A DNA stretch of 64,000 nucleotides. Source: Siderastrea siderea (Eukaryota > Cnidaria > Anthozoa > Scleractinia > Rhizangiidae). The notes below the pieces were generated by a model. That model was given only the letters and a program-made list of their open reading frames with translations, was not told where the DNA came from and ran no database searches. Shown here piece after piece: positions 1-12,126 of this stretch (the first letter of the stretch is position 1; each line of letters starts with the position of its first letter). Location of the stretch: the NCBI GenBank assembly GCA_964030785.1, contig OZ034979.1, positions 37,188,484-37,252,483 on the forward strand, written 5' to 3'. The position numbers and the translations under genes were made by a program.

Positions 1-285
1 AGGCCCACATGGCCAGAGTTTATCCCGGTTTCTGTAGCATGAAGCAACTAAGAGTATTGCTACTACCCCTGGATGGGATGCTACATGTAGTCCACCGCAG
101 GGTTACACCCAGCAGTATGTCGCCCAGTACCCATTTTATACACCTGGGTGAAGTGAGAAAATGAAGTGTAAAGTTTCTTGTCTAAGGAAACAACACAATG
201 GCAGGAACTGGCCCTTGGACCACCGATCTTCAGATCTGAAGTCCAGCGTGCTAACCACTACACCACCGCACCCCCACAAGATGCA
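1..285 (-). repeat. tRNA-derived SINE
   Basis: On the minus strand the block begins near 285 with a pol III A-box-like stretch (GGTGTAGTGGTTAGCACGC) and continues with a body that recurs, diverged, at about 16595-16895 (shared AGTTTCTTG ... GGAAACAACAC and GATGGGATGCTA ... TCC segments). This is a tRNA-headed SINE; the left end is cut by the window. Confidence 0.6.
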
Positions 286-364
286 TCACACATGTCCATT
301 ATATACATTACTACACTGTATAGTTTCTCCATGTTTATATTATCCAAAAACTTTTCACTCTTAC

Positions 365-3300
365 CTTTTCCTTTGCTTTTGCACTTCATGTGCTTGAACC
401 TGTTTTTCCAGTCGCCATGCACATTCTTGCTCGTCCTTTAACTTTGCTGTGCTCATCATCTCTGAATTCAATTTCTGTAGTATAAACAAAGGTTTTTACT
501 CTACATGTGGTTTAAGTTATTAGGATAAACTGACAGGGAAAAGAATAGAAAAAGATGGGGAAGTTTCGAAGGAAATAACAAGGAGCCAGTTACTGTAGTG
601 GATGAATAATGCCTAATAATTATTACATTTATCATTTATAAATAATAATTAACATATTTATTTATTTATTTATTTATAACAAAGAACAGGGATGTTTCAA
701 TGAAATGATAGAGCTACTTGCTGCAAAGGATGGACAATGCCTAAAAATATTAGTAGTATATTTATTATTATAAATAATAAAGAGTAATAATAATTAATAA
801 TAATTTATCATTATTATAATTTATTTATAATTTATATTTATAATTATTATTTACAGCAAAAAAATAAGGAAGCCTGGAAGGTTTTGACAAAGAGCTTGTT
901 GCTGCAGTGGATAAATAATGCCAAATAATCCTTATTTTTATCATTTCTTAATAAGTTATTTGAACAACAAATAGTGACAAAGAAACATAAAGTTGCAAGG
1001 GAGGAAGCCAGAGAACAAACAAACAAAAAACACTGAAGTGTCAATTAGATGGTTAACAACACGAAACACATTACATGTACAACTGTACCTCAAGTTTCTG
1101 CACTTTTTCATGCAACTCTGAAATTGTTGAATCAGCCAAAGACTTTTCCCGATGAAGTCTTGCAACATTCTGAAACAGACAAAAACATTCAGTTGATTCG
1201 GTCATGTTCATTTGAATAAGTGAACCACGGCATCCTTGACTTGATAGCTGCAGAAGAAATTCCAGCTAGAATACAAATAGGGACCTTAACAAGTTTGAAT
1301 GCATGCATACATTTCTACAAACAATGTTTCATCAAAACTGAATGTGTTAATTACCAGGTCCAGGTAGCTTAAAACTCAAATTGTCTAGGGGTTTCAATAA
1401 CCTTTAAAGTACTCATGTAGATGACAGAGCTCACCAAGGAAGGCAGTTATGGCTGAAATCAAGATAAAGGGAGTGGCTACCTGAGTTCACATGGATTTTA
1501 GATCACCTCCAGTAGTTGCTTTCTACAGGCTGGTTTTCACTAGGGACGGAGTCAGAGTCATAATCAGAGTCGTAAGAGCACTTATGACCTAGTGAAAATT
1601 AAACAACGGAGTCGTAAGGGCGACGCAATCAGAGTTGCAAGAATCAGAACGCTTTCGTTTTTTTCCGATTACACTAATGGATCTGTCGCTTGTGATCTAG
1701 TGAAAACCAGATTGTTGGAGTCGCAAGCAGAAGCAGAAGAATAAACCAATCACAGGGTTTGTCCTCACACTCTGTGATTGGTTTAATTTATTCTTCCACT
1801 TCTGCTTACGACTCCGACAATTTGGTTTTCACTAGATTGCAAGCAATGGAAGGGTAAGCACAATAGGAAACTCTGCTTATGACTCTGTTGTTTGTTTTCA
1901 GATTTTCATTAGATCGTAACACTCTAAGCTTCTGATTATGACTCCGTCTCCAACTCCATTGCTAGTGAAAACCAGTCTTATAATGACCCACTCATAGCAT
2001 AACCCATATATTTCACGTTTTTGTACCTTTCTTAGAGGTTCAGAAGAGTGTAAGGACCTCTCCAGTTGACTTTGTAGAGATTCTATTTTCCTGTAAAACA
2101 AATTGCAACATTTGTATTAATTAAGTATTTGCAAGGACAAGTACAAATAATAAACATACTTAAGATTTCCCCAGACACTATCCCTAATAGAACGTCACAA
2201 CTCTAATATCAATGTGTATCACAAATCATCTTCACTTCAATAACAATATTATTACTCTTTGTAAAACGTGCAACAAGAGTCACGTGACAGAAAGGGTAAA
2301 AATATTATAGGATGTAATTTACGACTACATAACTTGGTGAATTGTGGCAAAGAACAAAATTAATAATGATGACTCAAGGGTCAACAGGCTTTATGTACTG
2401 ATGGTGACAGTAACAAGTCAATATTGAAGGCTGGCTATTTCATGGATATTTTAGCAGCAACAATAATTTAATGACTCACATTTGAGCTGCGTCTAACTTT
2501 GAAGTGAAGTCTGTGGCCTGTTGAAGATGTTTGTCAGATTCTAAATGAGGTCAAGGATAAATCTAACTTTCACATAACATCAATATTGCATCACGATGTG
2601 TTAACAGTGTTCAGCTAAACATTCCATCGTAACTGTGAATAAAAATAAATTTATTGCTACAAAGTATATTTAAAAAGCATTAAAAAAGCATGTTATGGTA
2701 TTGATTACATAGTATATGTCATGTTGTAAATAAACATTAGATAATGACACATTTTGCCTTGGTGAATACACACATTATACAAGCAAAGGTTTGGTAATAC
2801 ATGATAAAAATACTCGAAAGATGTTTCGGTGTTGTCGCAATCCCATTTTCAAGTTCAAAATGACGACACCAAAACATCACTCGATTTTATCGTTGATTTT
2901 TACTTGCTTTTGAATTCACACACATTTAACTTAAAAAGTGTAAACACGTCAGCCACCACATTGCCACAAAATGACAGCTACACAATACAACTGCAGTAAT
3001 ATTAATAGTTAATTAGCTATAATAATAATAATTAGTTATAAATATTAATACAGAAAATCTAATTTCTATTGCAAAATTAAACAAATTCAGTCACTCTTTA
3101 GTTCTGTAGCAAGTTCTCACCAGGATAACATGAATGAATCCCAGTATTCAATAGACAAAAGTAAGCAGTCATTCCCAAGGTTTGCAATAAGCTTTAGGAA
3201 CTATAGGGGCAGCCAATGATACCAGCTACATTGACGAGCTTACTCTAACCAAAATAAATTAATAAGACATAAATTAAGTATTTATTATTAGTTATTATCC

Positions 3301-6300
3301 TAAACAGTCAAAGGATACCAAGACATTTCTGCTGGTACTTCTTGATCAGCTCACTAAAAATGAAAATGATAACACATGTTCAATGTAATACAGGTAAAAA
3401 TAATTACAATATTACAATATTGTTATTTCTATAAAGGACAAATTATCCATTTGTAATTGTACAATGTATTGAGTCTATACTCACTCTGTGGAAATAATCT
3501 TTTCCTTGACCATTCGTAAAGTCAGTGAATGCTCCTTCTTAGAAGCCTCAAGTGCCTGTAAACGAAAATGTTTACAATCATTGACAAGTTCAGGAAATTC
3601 ATCCTTTCCATTTTAATTTTAAATTTAAATACACGACCCCACAAGCTTTTAGCTTTTATTATTATCGTGTTAAAATAAAGTTTATCTATCTATCTGCCAT
3701 TAGAATTTTTCTCAGATTCAGATTCATGGCAATTTGTGCCCAAGGAGTCTCTTTTCAAATTAATTTTTATCACTACTAGCTTATATATTTCATTAACTCA
3801 TTCGAAGAGGGATGACAGCTACTTTGCTTTGATCTTCACAACCATGATAGTCTTGTTGCCTTGAGAGTAAATGAAATATACATAATTTATGTACATGTAC
3901 AACAGTCAGGATCATTCTTAACCTTTTCACTCCCAGAGTCAGTTACAGAGACATTCAGGTGCTTCTAACTTCGTAGCCTGTGGATGAAATCCCATGGTGT
4001 GACCATTCAAATGAAACTTTGTCAGCAGTACTTTCACATGGTACTATTTACAATGTATATTCAAGTTTTAAAGAAGCGACATTTGAGATATTTGTCTGAA
4101 TTTTGATTTTAGGCACCCTTGGGAGTGAAAGGGTTAATATTACGGTCCCCTCAAGAATGTTCAGCCATGACCAGTGTTATGTGGGGGGGGGGGACAGGGG
4201 GGCGGGAGACCGGGAGAAAAGGGGGCGGGAGGTGTACGGGAGGCGGGAGAAGGGGGGGGGCGGGAGGTGTACGGGAGGCGGGAGAAGAGGGGGCGGGAAG
4301 CGGGATTCCCAAGGTGGCGGGAAGCGGGAGAAAAAGGGGAAAATTATGCAACATTGCACAATATTTTGCAATCTAAACAATGCATAGGGGCGGGAGCCAA
4401 AAAATACAGGGCGGGAACCGGGATTAAAGGGTACGGGAAGTGGGAGGTTTAAACCCCCCTGTCCCCCCCCCTTGTTATGGGTGACTGCCTTTAACAAGAT
4501 CCCTGCAACATCCACAAAATAGCCCTCAAACTACACACTAATCACAAGACATTGCACTTGTCAGCAATGTAACTGGCTTTCTCCAAATCATTTGATGTAA
4601 TATACTAACTTACATAGAACTCCATTATTACAAAAGTTTCCTTTATTTTCTCTCGGTTAGTTTAATGATATCCTGTGGTCACACATACAGCTGAACCTCC
4701 CATGAGCAACCACCAAGATGTCAAGCCTAAATGCACTTGCAGTGTATGGGTGGTGGTTGCTTACAAGTGGTCAGACCACATGGTGTCATGTAGCGAATGT
4801 GACATTGCGTGACATGTCGTGACTAATACGTTCACTGTGCAGACTAACAGTGTAGCGATATTAGGTATCAAGTTGCCTGTGCACAGATCTCTGATATTTA
4901 TTTGCAAAGCGTAGGATTCTAGATGCTTTTTTGCTGATGATTCACAATTACAATGTATTCACCATGATTCAGCAGGATTCAAGGCTTAGCGATGCGCACA
5001 CCTTTCCGTATGCCTTTTCTGTTTACTAATGTACCTAAATATTTTCACATCAGTTGTAACATATAAATAACCATAGTAATTCCAATAAAGTAGAAGTTCA
5101 TAGTTGCAGCTGAGTTGTTGTGATCTCTGCGAACAAGCTAGCCCAAACCGTGGTTTATCTGTACGTGGAACGGTCAAATGCTACAAGTTTGATTCCTTAG
5201 TTTAGTTAGTTTAGTTAATCCAGACTGAAGTGTTATGTATTTTAGTGGTCACAATCAACAGTTAATTCCCCTCAACTTTACCAAAGACTGGATGTTACAA
5301 GTTCATTTCATTTACATATGATTAATCTTAGGGTTGACTATAGCATGACTTTACAATTTGCCCCTGGTGAGATACATTCAAAAGAATAGAAAATTTCAAA
5401 CTGTTAGTCAAAAAAGTGGTTGTGGTTGCTCACGAGAGCTGGTCACTGATGGGAAATGGTCACTTACAAGAGGTGGTCACAGAGGGAGGTTTGACTGTAT
5501 CACAAAACAATTACTCACTCAACTGTATTATTGTACATGAACTCATAACCACCTAGTGGCTGCAACCTTTATTGTCTGAGTTTATATTTGTACACCTCAG
5601 TTTCATGGGAATTTGTTAAATGGTAATGCTTTTTTATTGCTGTTTTGATCACGAATTGACTGTAAAAAGTTTGAAACAGGGGACTTACTTTAGGTCTACA
5701 AGCCCAAATTTGTGGGTCACTGTGAAAAATTGCTCTGTATGCCCAAGAACCCTGGGTAGGAGATTGATACATACTGTGTTGACAAGAGTTGACAAGTGAC
5801 AGCAGATATACCCAAACTGTTTCATTAATTAAGCTTAAAGCTTATGTTTCCATGTTTGTCATGATTTTATTCAGATGAATTGATTCGCCTACTGTACAGT
5901 ACATGTTTTTGCTACCCAAAAGGAACAATCACCCAAAAGTAGGGATATGGAAGGGTTGCTAAATGCAAAAGTAACAAGGTCGTTTTACTGTACACTGTAA
6001 GCTTATATCAATAGCTTATGTGGAGCGGAAAACAGTGAGAACGACCTTGACAGCTAGCTTGACTTCAACTTATAAAAGACCCACTATCTTCTAAAGATGA
6101 CAATGAACAGAGCAGATAGCTATTTTACAATCTCTAGAGCTATTTGCACTTTTTCATTGACATTTACGCTGTTCAGCTGAATCTGTCGCCTAATCGAGTA
6201 CGACATTTAGTTACCAACCAATGCAACATGACAGAAGTACGTCACTGAAACGTTTCTTATTCGAAAGGGAATATTTTCGAAAGATATGGCACAAACCTCC

Positions 6301-6377
6301 TTAAGTTTTGCACATGATGAGCAAGACGGATCACTGGAAGTATCATCTGCTGCATCAGCTGTTGTTGAGGTAGACAT
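365..6377 (-). CDS. Coiled-coil protein, 5' seven exons (gene continues off left edge)
   Basis: Seven exons join in phase on the minus strand: 6377-6297 (ATG), 3555-3485, 3353-3319, 2540-2480, 2090-2027, 1169-1089 and 474-365. Each has AG/GT borders and the phases run 0,2,1,2,0,0,2. The product starts MSTSTTADAADDTSSD, then a CSSC pair, then becomes heptad-like and rich in Lys, Glu, Leu and Gln (segments such as KIESLQSQLERSLHSS, LHREKSLADSTISELHEKV and EQECAWRLEKQVQ). This is typical of an elongated coiled coil, perhaps a golgin or vesicle-tethering type protein, but I do not recognise the family. No signal peptide or membrane helix is visible. The single exons are too short to stand out as ORFs; the case rests on the chained phases. 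The last exon, and whether another small exon lies between 1089 and 474, are less certain. Introns hold a MITE, a G-rich inverted-repeat element and a ~0.8 kb DNA element. Confidence 0.72.
1530..1976. mobile_element. MITE with CTGGTTTTCACTAG terminal inverted repeats
   Basis: The block starts CTGGTTTTCACTAG (1530) and ends CTAGTGAAAACCAG (1976), an exact 14-bp terminal inverted repeat. Inside, motifs of the type GACTCCG/CGGAGTC recur in both orientations and the centre (about 1740-1800) is itself palindromic. No ORF: a non-autonomous DNA transposon in an intron of the coiled-coil gene. Confidence 0.85.
3950..4035. repeat. Single diverged unit of the ~112-bp dispersed repeat
   Basis: The stretch around GTGGATGAAATCC ... 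GTGACCATTCAAATGAAA ... GCAGTACTTTCA matches the repeat found in tandem at 51880-52340 (same strand) and, inverted, at 58380-58740 and 61678-61960. Confidence 0.6.
4183..4472. mobile_element. G-rich element with inverted ends
   Basis: The block opens with a G run plus GACAGGGGGG and closes with CCCCCCTGTC plus a C run, so its ends are inverted repeats. Inside is a degenerate tandem of GGGAGGCGGGAGAAG-type units. A relative lies at about 24340-24460 (ends in CCCCATGCCCCCCACCCC). The strand asymmetry and runs of G give strong G-quadruplex potential. The ORFs that cross it are low-complexity and not genes. Confidence 0.6.
4684..5500. mobile_element. DNA element with ACAGCTGAACCTCCC / GGGAGGTTTGACTGT ends
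   Basis: The left end (ACAGCTGAACCTCCCATGAG, then CAACCACC) is the inverted complement, with a few changes, of the right end (GGTGGTCACAGAGGGAGGTT, then TGACTGTAT). Subterminal GGTGGTTGCTTACAAGTGGTC-like repeats occur on both sides. About 0.8 kb, no credible ORF; a non-autonomous element in intron 1 of the coiled-coil gene. Confidence 0.6.
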
Positions 6378-7147
6378 TGTTATTTGGGAGGCTAAGATTT
6401 ACAGAGACAGTCTACCAAACTATCACCATACATGTTTTCCGCCATTTTGAAGCAAAACCGGGAGGAAACTGGTGACCAGAAACATTCGACGTAGGTACTC
6501 GTAGGTTCGGCGTCGTGTTCGGAGCTTCTTTCGGCAGGTACGGAAGCCCTCGGAAACTCTTAAAATTTTTAAAATAATGACTTGAACTTCAAATTGTTTC
6601 AAGATGTTATCCTTACGGACCTGTTCTCTAACGTTGCCAAGTTAGTAGCCGTACAGTATCAGTACTCGTGACTGATATAGATCAGGGTTTTTTTTTGCGG
6701 GGCGAACGGGAGGGAGGGGTGGGAGGGGAGCTTCGCCCTGCGAATCGACAGGATATCCTGGAACCGATTACACTTGCAATTAACTTTGTCAGTTCATATA
6801 TTACCTTTTGTTAAGCAACACCACTTGTAAATTATAAATGGGAATGCTAATAAATTATTGTTGTTGTTTTAATTAGGGCTTCCCGCCAACTCACTGGCAT
6901 GCCATTTCAAGGCGTGGTTTAAAGGGCAAGCTATAGGGCAAGCCCTAGACAAGAATCCAAATGGGCTCCTGATAATACGGGGTGCAGCCAGGGAAACAAA
7001 ATTTCAACTGTCACAATTATTCAATTAGCCTTTGCTAAAGAGACTGCTGAAGTGAGCTACCATATGCTCTGGATCTCGTGATGAGCCTGGAGGGAAGCCA
7101 AGCAGGAAATACCTTCTAAGGGCTGCTTCCATTATTTGAAGGGCTGG
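6378..7147. other. Intergenic stretch upstream of the coiled-coil gene
   Basis: No gene seen. It should hold the promoter and 5' UTR of the minus-strand coiled-coil gene (ATG at 6377). A short G-rich patch lies at 6690-6735. Confidence 0.5.
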
Positions 7148-7512
7148 AAAGACGGTGCCTCCTTTTGTTACTGCGTATACGTTCTGCACATAAGTGGATA
7201 TTCGGGTGGCTGCCCCCTAATACGACAATATTTTTGCGCGGTTTATGACTATGTGGAAAAAAGCAGATCTTAGCAGGGGCTATCAGAATCCAAAAAGAAA
7301 ATTGGGGGTATTGGCGCATTTTTCAGAGATAATTGAACTTGAATTTGCACATTCTTTGTATTTTAACGCTTTTTTAGAATTATGGTTGCTTAATTATCTC
7401 TGAAAAATGCGTGGTTAACCACATTTTTCTTTTTGGATTTCAATAACCCTTGCTAAGTCTCTTTTTTTTCCCCGTAGTCATATAAACCTTTGCAAAAGGA
7501 AAGCGGAGGATG
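7148..7512. mobile_element. Degenerate copy of the GACGGTGCCTCC MITE
   Basis: Starts AAAGACGGTGCCTCCTTTTG. Its body (CTTAATTATCTCTGAAAAAT ... TTTCTTTTTGGATT ... CCTTGCTAAG) is shared with the copies at 15354-15719 and 50721-51010. The right end is worn. It lies about 0.6 kb upstream of gene A. Confidence 0.7.
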
Positions 7513-8100
7513 TCTCAAGGCCGTATTTAATAGCATCAGAATATTTTCCTAAAAGCATTCTTTAGGACCAGAGGATATTCAGCTGTGGGCTCTGACCAGA
7601 TTAAAATTTAAATCTAGTCACATTTAATCCCCTTTCTTTGGGTTTGAATAGAATTGTTAATGCGATTATGTGAGCATGAAAAAAAAAACGGAGAAAAAAT
7701 AAAACGATACAATACATGGAAAGCTGTTAAAAGCCCTGTCCCCGGAAATCACGGATCCTAGTCAATTCTGCTTATTCGCTTTTTCCAGATATGTGGCAAT
7801 TTTTGCGTAAAACGTGTTTTTCTCCACTTGCAAGTTAATTTTATTTCTTAAAGTCAACTTCTGAAGTGTCATATCTTACTTCCTCTAAAAGTCTACTCTT
7901 GTGGAAGTAAGTGAACTGAGAGACAATTATTGCGTGGCTTGAATACTGAACTTGCGTGACAGCATATTTATTTACTTTAATATGACCTTGCTTGATATTC
8001 TGTCAAGACGAGACTTGTTGGATTCCAATGTCGCGACTCGCGCGTAAATACAAGTTTTTACGAGAACTGACAAGTACATGCGTGTGAATGTGGGGTAGAA
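7513..8100. promoter_or_regulatory. Upstream region of gene A, no recognisable elements
   Basis: This AT-rich stretch must carry the gene A promoter and 5' UTR if the ATG at 8101 is the true start. I see no clear TATA box or initiator, and no similarity to the region upstream of gene B. Confidence 0.35.
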
Positions 8101-9497
8101 ATGTTCTGGAAATATTTTCTTGTTGGAAGAATTCTTCTTCTGCTTACACTCGAAACAAAGGCATCCAATGAGTTGCGAAAAAACGAAATAACTGATAAAG
8201 AAGCTGTGTGCAATGACAATTCACGTGCTGTATTTTATATGGGCAACGACGGAAAGCGTTCAGCCAGAAAGTGGATTATTTTCTTCGAAAGTGGAGGACT
8301 TTGCACGTCAAAAGCGGATTGCAACAAGAGATATACGAACAAGAATTCCACAGTTTTAATGTCATCGAAGGCATTTCCCGACAGAGTGATTGGAAGGGAT
8401 CTCTTATCTTCTTCGGAAGGCGAAAACCCAACATTCCACGACTACTGTCATGTTCTTGTACCATACTGCAGTAGCGACTTGTGGCTCGGAGAAACAACAA
8501 ATCTAAAGAAACCCTTTGATTTCGTGGATGATTCTTTGGTGAATAACTTCAGATTCAGGGGTCAAAGAATTTTTCGATCGGTATTCGCGGACTTGAAATC
8601 TTATCTGAGTTTGGCAACAGAAGTTGTGGTTTCGGGAAGTAGCGCCGGAGGCATAGGCGTTTTAAATCACGCCAACTGGCTGTCAAACAGCTTCTTCGCT
8701 CGAAACCAAACCAAGCTTCGGTTCATAATCGACTCAGCATGGTTTATAAATTTCCAAGATGGCTTCAGATCTCGAGTGAAACCAGAATTTGCCAAGTTAG
8801 CTAATATATCTTCCCGCGCTTGTGCTGACTTGTCATTCGGTTATTCGTGTTGTCTCTCTGCTCCCTGTTTGATTTCTCGAGGTTATTTCCCGATCGACAT
8901 ACCAGTCTCTTTCGTATTTAGCTTGTACGATATTTACATGTTCGCAGACGTGCTTAAAAGACTGGAAAATGAAGGAAAGACCGTAGAAGATAATGTAGCG
9001 GACTTTTTAGCTGTTGTTAGCATGTATGGAGGAGCCATGAACGAATCGCTTGAACTTTCCAGTAGTCAAGGAGGCAATGCAAGCTTTTTTGTCCCGGCTT
9101 GTTTTCAACACACATATTTTAGCACTTCAAGTCTATGGGACAAAGACGGCGTTTTACGCCCCCTGATAGAAGTCACTCGAGGCACAGGAAAATTCAGGTA
9201 AGATTAAGGTGGCGCCCTAGGAAGGACGCCTCTCTAAGGTTCTCTGAGGTGAGAGTTTTTCTAAGGCTTACATCTCTCTTCACAGCAGACACCTCACTAA
9301 GGTGGACAACTCTCTAAGGCAAATACCTTTCTTAGGGAGATGCCTATCTAAGGTGGACACCTCCCTAAGGTGAACACCTCTCCAAGATGGACACCTCTTC
9401 AAGGTGGACATTTCTCTATAGTGGACATCATTCCCTTAAGGTAGATACCTCGATGAAGCAGACATCTCGCCAGAGTGGATGCCTCTTTGAGGCTTAC

Positions 9498-9587
<90 letters not shown>

Positions 9588-12126
9588 TTTTCTAAAGTGG
9601 ACACCTATCTTAGACAAACTACCCTCTATGGTAACACCTCTCTAGAGAACAGGCCTGTTAAGATTGTCACCACTCTGAGATTAACACCTCTAAAGCTCAA
9701 AGGCAGATTCTTTATGACGAGCACATGGATTATTCCGATTATACTTCAGCCCTTTATCTCTCTTCAAGAGGGACACAACGTAAGGCAGACAAGAGTTGGT
9801 CCCAAGCAGGTCCATCTCGTGAGATTAGGGGAATCCACAATAGGGAGCTGTCCACCCTAGAAAGGTGTCTGCCTAGAGAGCTGTCTGCCTTAGAGGTTTC
9901 CACCTTAGAGAGGTGTCCAACATAGAGAGGTATCTGCCTTAGGCATAGGGAGGTATTCCCCCTAGAGAGGTATCCACCTTAGAGCTTTTTCCACCTCAGA
10001 GACATCTCCACTCCACCCTACACAGGTGTCCACTCTAGAGAGGTGTTCACCTTATAGAGCTGTCCACTGCACAGAGTTGTCAACATTAAAGAAGTGTTTA
10101 ACTTAGAGAGATCTACATCTTAGAGAGATGTCCACCTTTAAGAGGTATCTTCCCCATAGAGTTGATTGCCTTAGATAGGTCTCTCCCTTATGGAAGTATC
10201 TACCCTAGAGAGGTGTCCCTTTAGAGGCAGGACTTCCTTGGATTGTTGAAGGTTGAAGTCCCCTCCCATCTCCTTGGGAATTAGCAGTCCACACAACACG
10301 ACCCGATTGGCAAATAGCTAAATATCCTTTCAAGTACAGGTTTTGGGAATCACAACAGAAATGTGGGCCAGATCCAGGATTTTCCGAAAGGGCAGGGAGG
10401 GGGTGTAAGTACTTGTATTGGGGGGAAGGCAAGTATCCCTTGGCCTGGGGGTATGGACTCTGGTGATAAATTTTCCCAAATTTGTCCGCAATTTTGAAAA
10501 GAAAAAAATGGTCAAACGGGTGGAATGCAACCCCGTCAACCCCATCCCTGGATCCACCTGTGGACAATAAGGGAAGGTTTCAGTGCCAGAAAGATGAGAT
10601 TTGTAGAGGAAAGTTGGAGCTTTCCTAAGTTACTTCACTTATCTTACCTTACCCTTTTCCAAAAGAAAATGACAAATTAAAATGTTTACCCTATTTAGAC
10701 TAAAGCAGCACCAATAATGTAATAATGCACATGATAATGTGCTCATTGAGGGATTGCCAAGCACAGATCTCACTTGCTTCATGAAAACTAAATGGCAGCC
10801 ATGTGAATTAAAGCATTTGATCTCAGTTTATCTTTGGGGAAGTAAGTACCCAAAAATAGCAGACTGACACAGTGTTCTTCTTATCAGGCGGTAACCGGTA
10901 AAATTTACCGCTTGTAGCACCGCTTGTTACCGGTTAGAACCACATGCTAAGGCCTGGATTACAAATATCCAAAATATTTGATATAGATATACTATTGGAT
11001 TGAATTGTGAAAGGATTTCTCGACATTTCTCCGTATGTTTTTACGTTTATAAGATGTTAATCCTATCTTTTCATTGTTTCTCCGTATTTTAGTACGTTCC
11101 TAAGGTATTAGTCTTCTGGGCGTTTCCGTACGTTATTACGTTCATCAGATGTTAGCCTTTTCTTCTCGATGTTTCTCTGTACGTTAAAATCAATTCCAAA
11201 AATATTAGTGTTATCTTTTCGCCGTTTGTCGGAAGGTGTTGTTAGTTTTATCTCCTTGACATTTCTCTGTAAGTTAGCACGTTCATATGCTATTAGTGTT
11301 ATCTTCTCGACTTTTATCCGTAAGTTGGTATGTTCGGAAGTGCTGATATAGCATTATTTCCTCCCCGGAGATCTTCATTGGTGCCTTTCGTGAGGTGTTT
11401 ACTTCTCTTCTTGGCATTTCTCCGTACGTTAGTACATTCATAAGTTGTTCAGTGTTAAGCGTTTTCTTCTCGACGTTTATCTGTACGGTTTTTGAAACCT
11501 GTTTGAGCGGCTAGTTTCACGGGTAACATTCTGGCTCTTATGACGGCACTTCGACTTCGGAGTGGAAAAGGATTTTCAAACAGGCTGCTTTACCGGTCTG
11601 GAAAACTGATTTACATGTTGCCCTGAAAATTGGGGAGAACACTGCTGACAGGGCAGTAAATACCTAAGTTATTTAACAGACTAACCCAACCATCGCCCCA
11701 ACAAAACAGTGTAATGTCTGCATCTGTACAAGCTCTTAAATAGTTGATGGTTCATGACTCTTCTTCTTCTTTAGTCATAGGATTAAAAGTAGAACTTGGT
11801 CTGCAACAGAAATTACAAAAGGAGGTACTAAAACCAGTATTCAAGATTTCTTGTCTTCATGGATGGTGTCAGGCTATGTAGCACGCAAAGTGATTGACAG
11901 CTGTATTGGGGCGCATTGTAATCCCACCTGTCCAGATGAAATTGTCTTCCTGGATCCAGGCGAGGTCTGGAACAAAGTCATCAAAGCAGTTGTTATTGGA
12001 TTGTCTTTGGTGATCACCGTACTTTGTTCTGGGTTGAAAGGAAGCTTTGTTTGTTGTTACAGTTACTTGGCAAAGAGACAAGAAAAGTATTTAAATGACA
12101 GTGAAACTTCTCAGGCAAGGAAGGAG
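8101..12126 (+). CDS. Gene A exons 1-2: Notum/pectin-acetylesterase domain plus membrane anchor
   Basis: PAE/Notum enzymes are alpha/beta-hydrolases that remove acyl or acetyl esters; animal Notum deacylates Wnt. Exon 1 has a signal peptide (hydrophobic run in residues 5-17), WIIFFESGG (58-66, oxyanion-hole region) and the nucleophile elbow SGSSAGG with Ser181. Asp277 in SLYDIY and His337 in PACFQH complete a likely triad by position. Exon 2 encodes [14 protein letters not shown], which matches the C-terminal VDSCPWPHCNPSCP segment of human Notum, so the two exons belong to one domain. A hydrophobic helix ([17 protein letters not shown]) follows directly, then basic residues (KRQEK), indicating a type I membrane anchor. 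N-glycosylation sequons occur (for example NKNST, NISS, NES). Intron 1 gives an immediate in-frame stop if retained (AGG TAA at 9196-9201). Confidence 0.88.

Noticed and set aside
4103..4515. Several overlapping ORFs with Gly/Arg or Pro content
   Set aside because: All lie in the G-rich inverted-end element; composition follows the repeat.
8101..9201. A separate single-exon esterase gene ending at 9201
   Set aside because: The stop lies inside a good donor site, and the conserved Notum-type DSC...CNPTCP end is in the next exon in both paralogues. Kept only as a possible retained-intron form.
9387..9860. 157-aa ORF with a Ser-Leu run
   Set aside because: Runs through the (TC)n tract and degenerate minisatellite in gene A intron 1.
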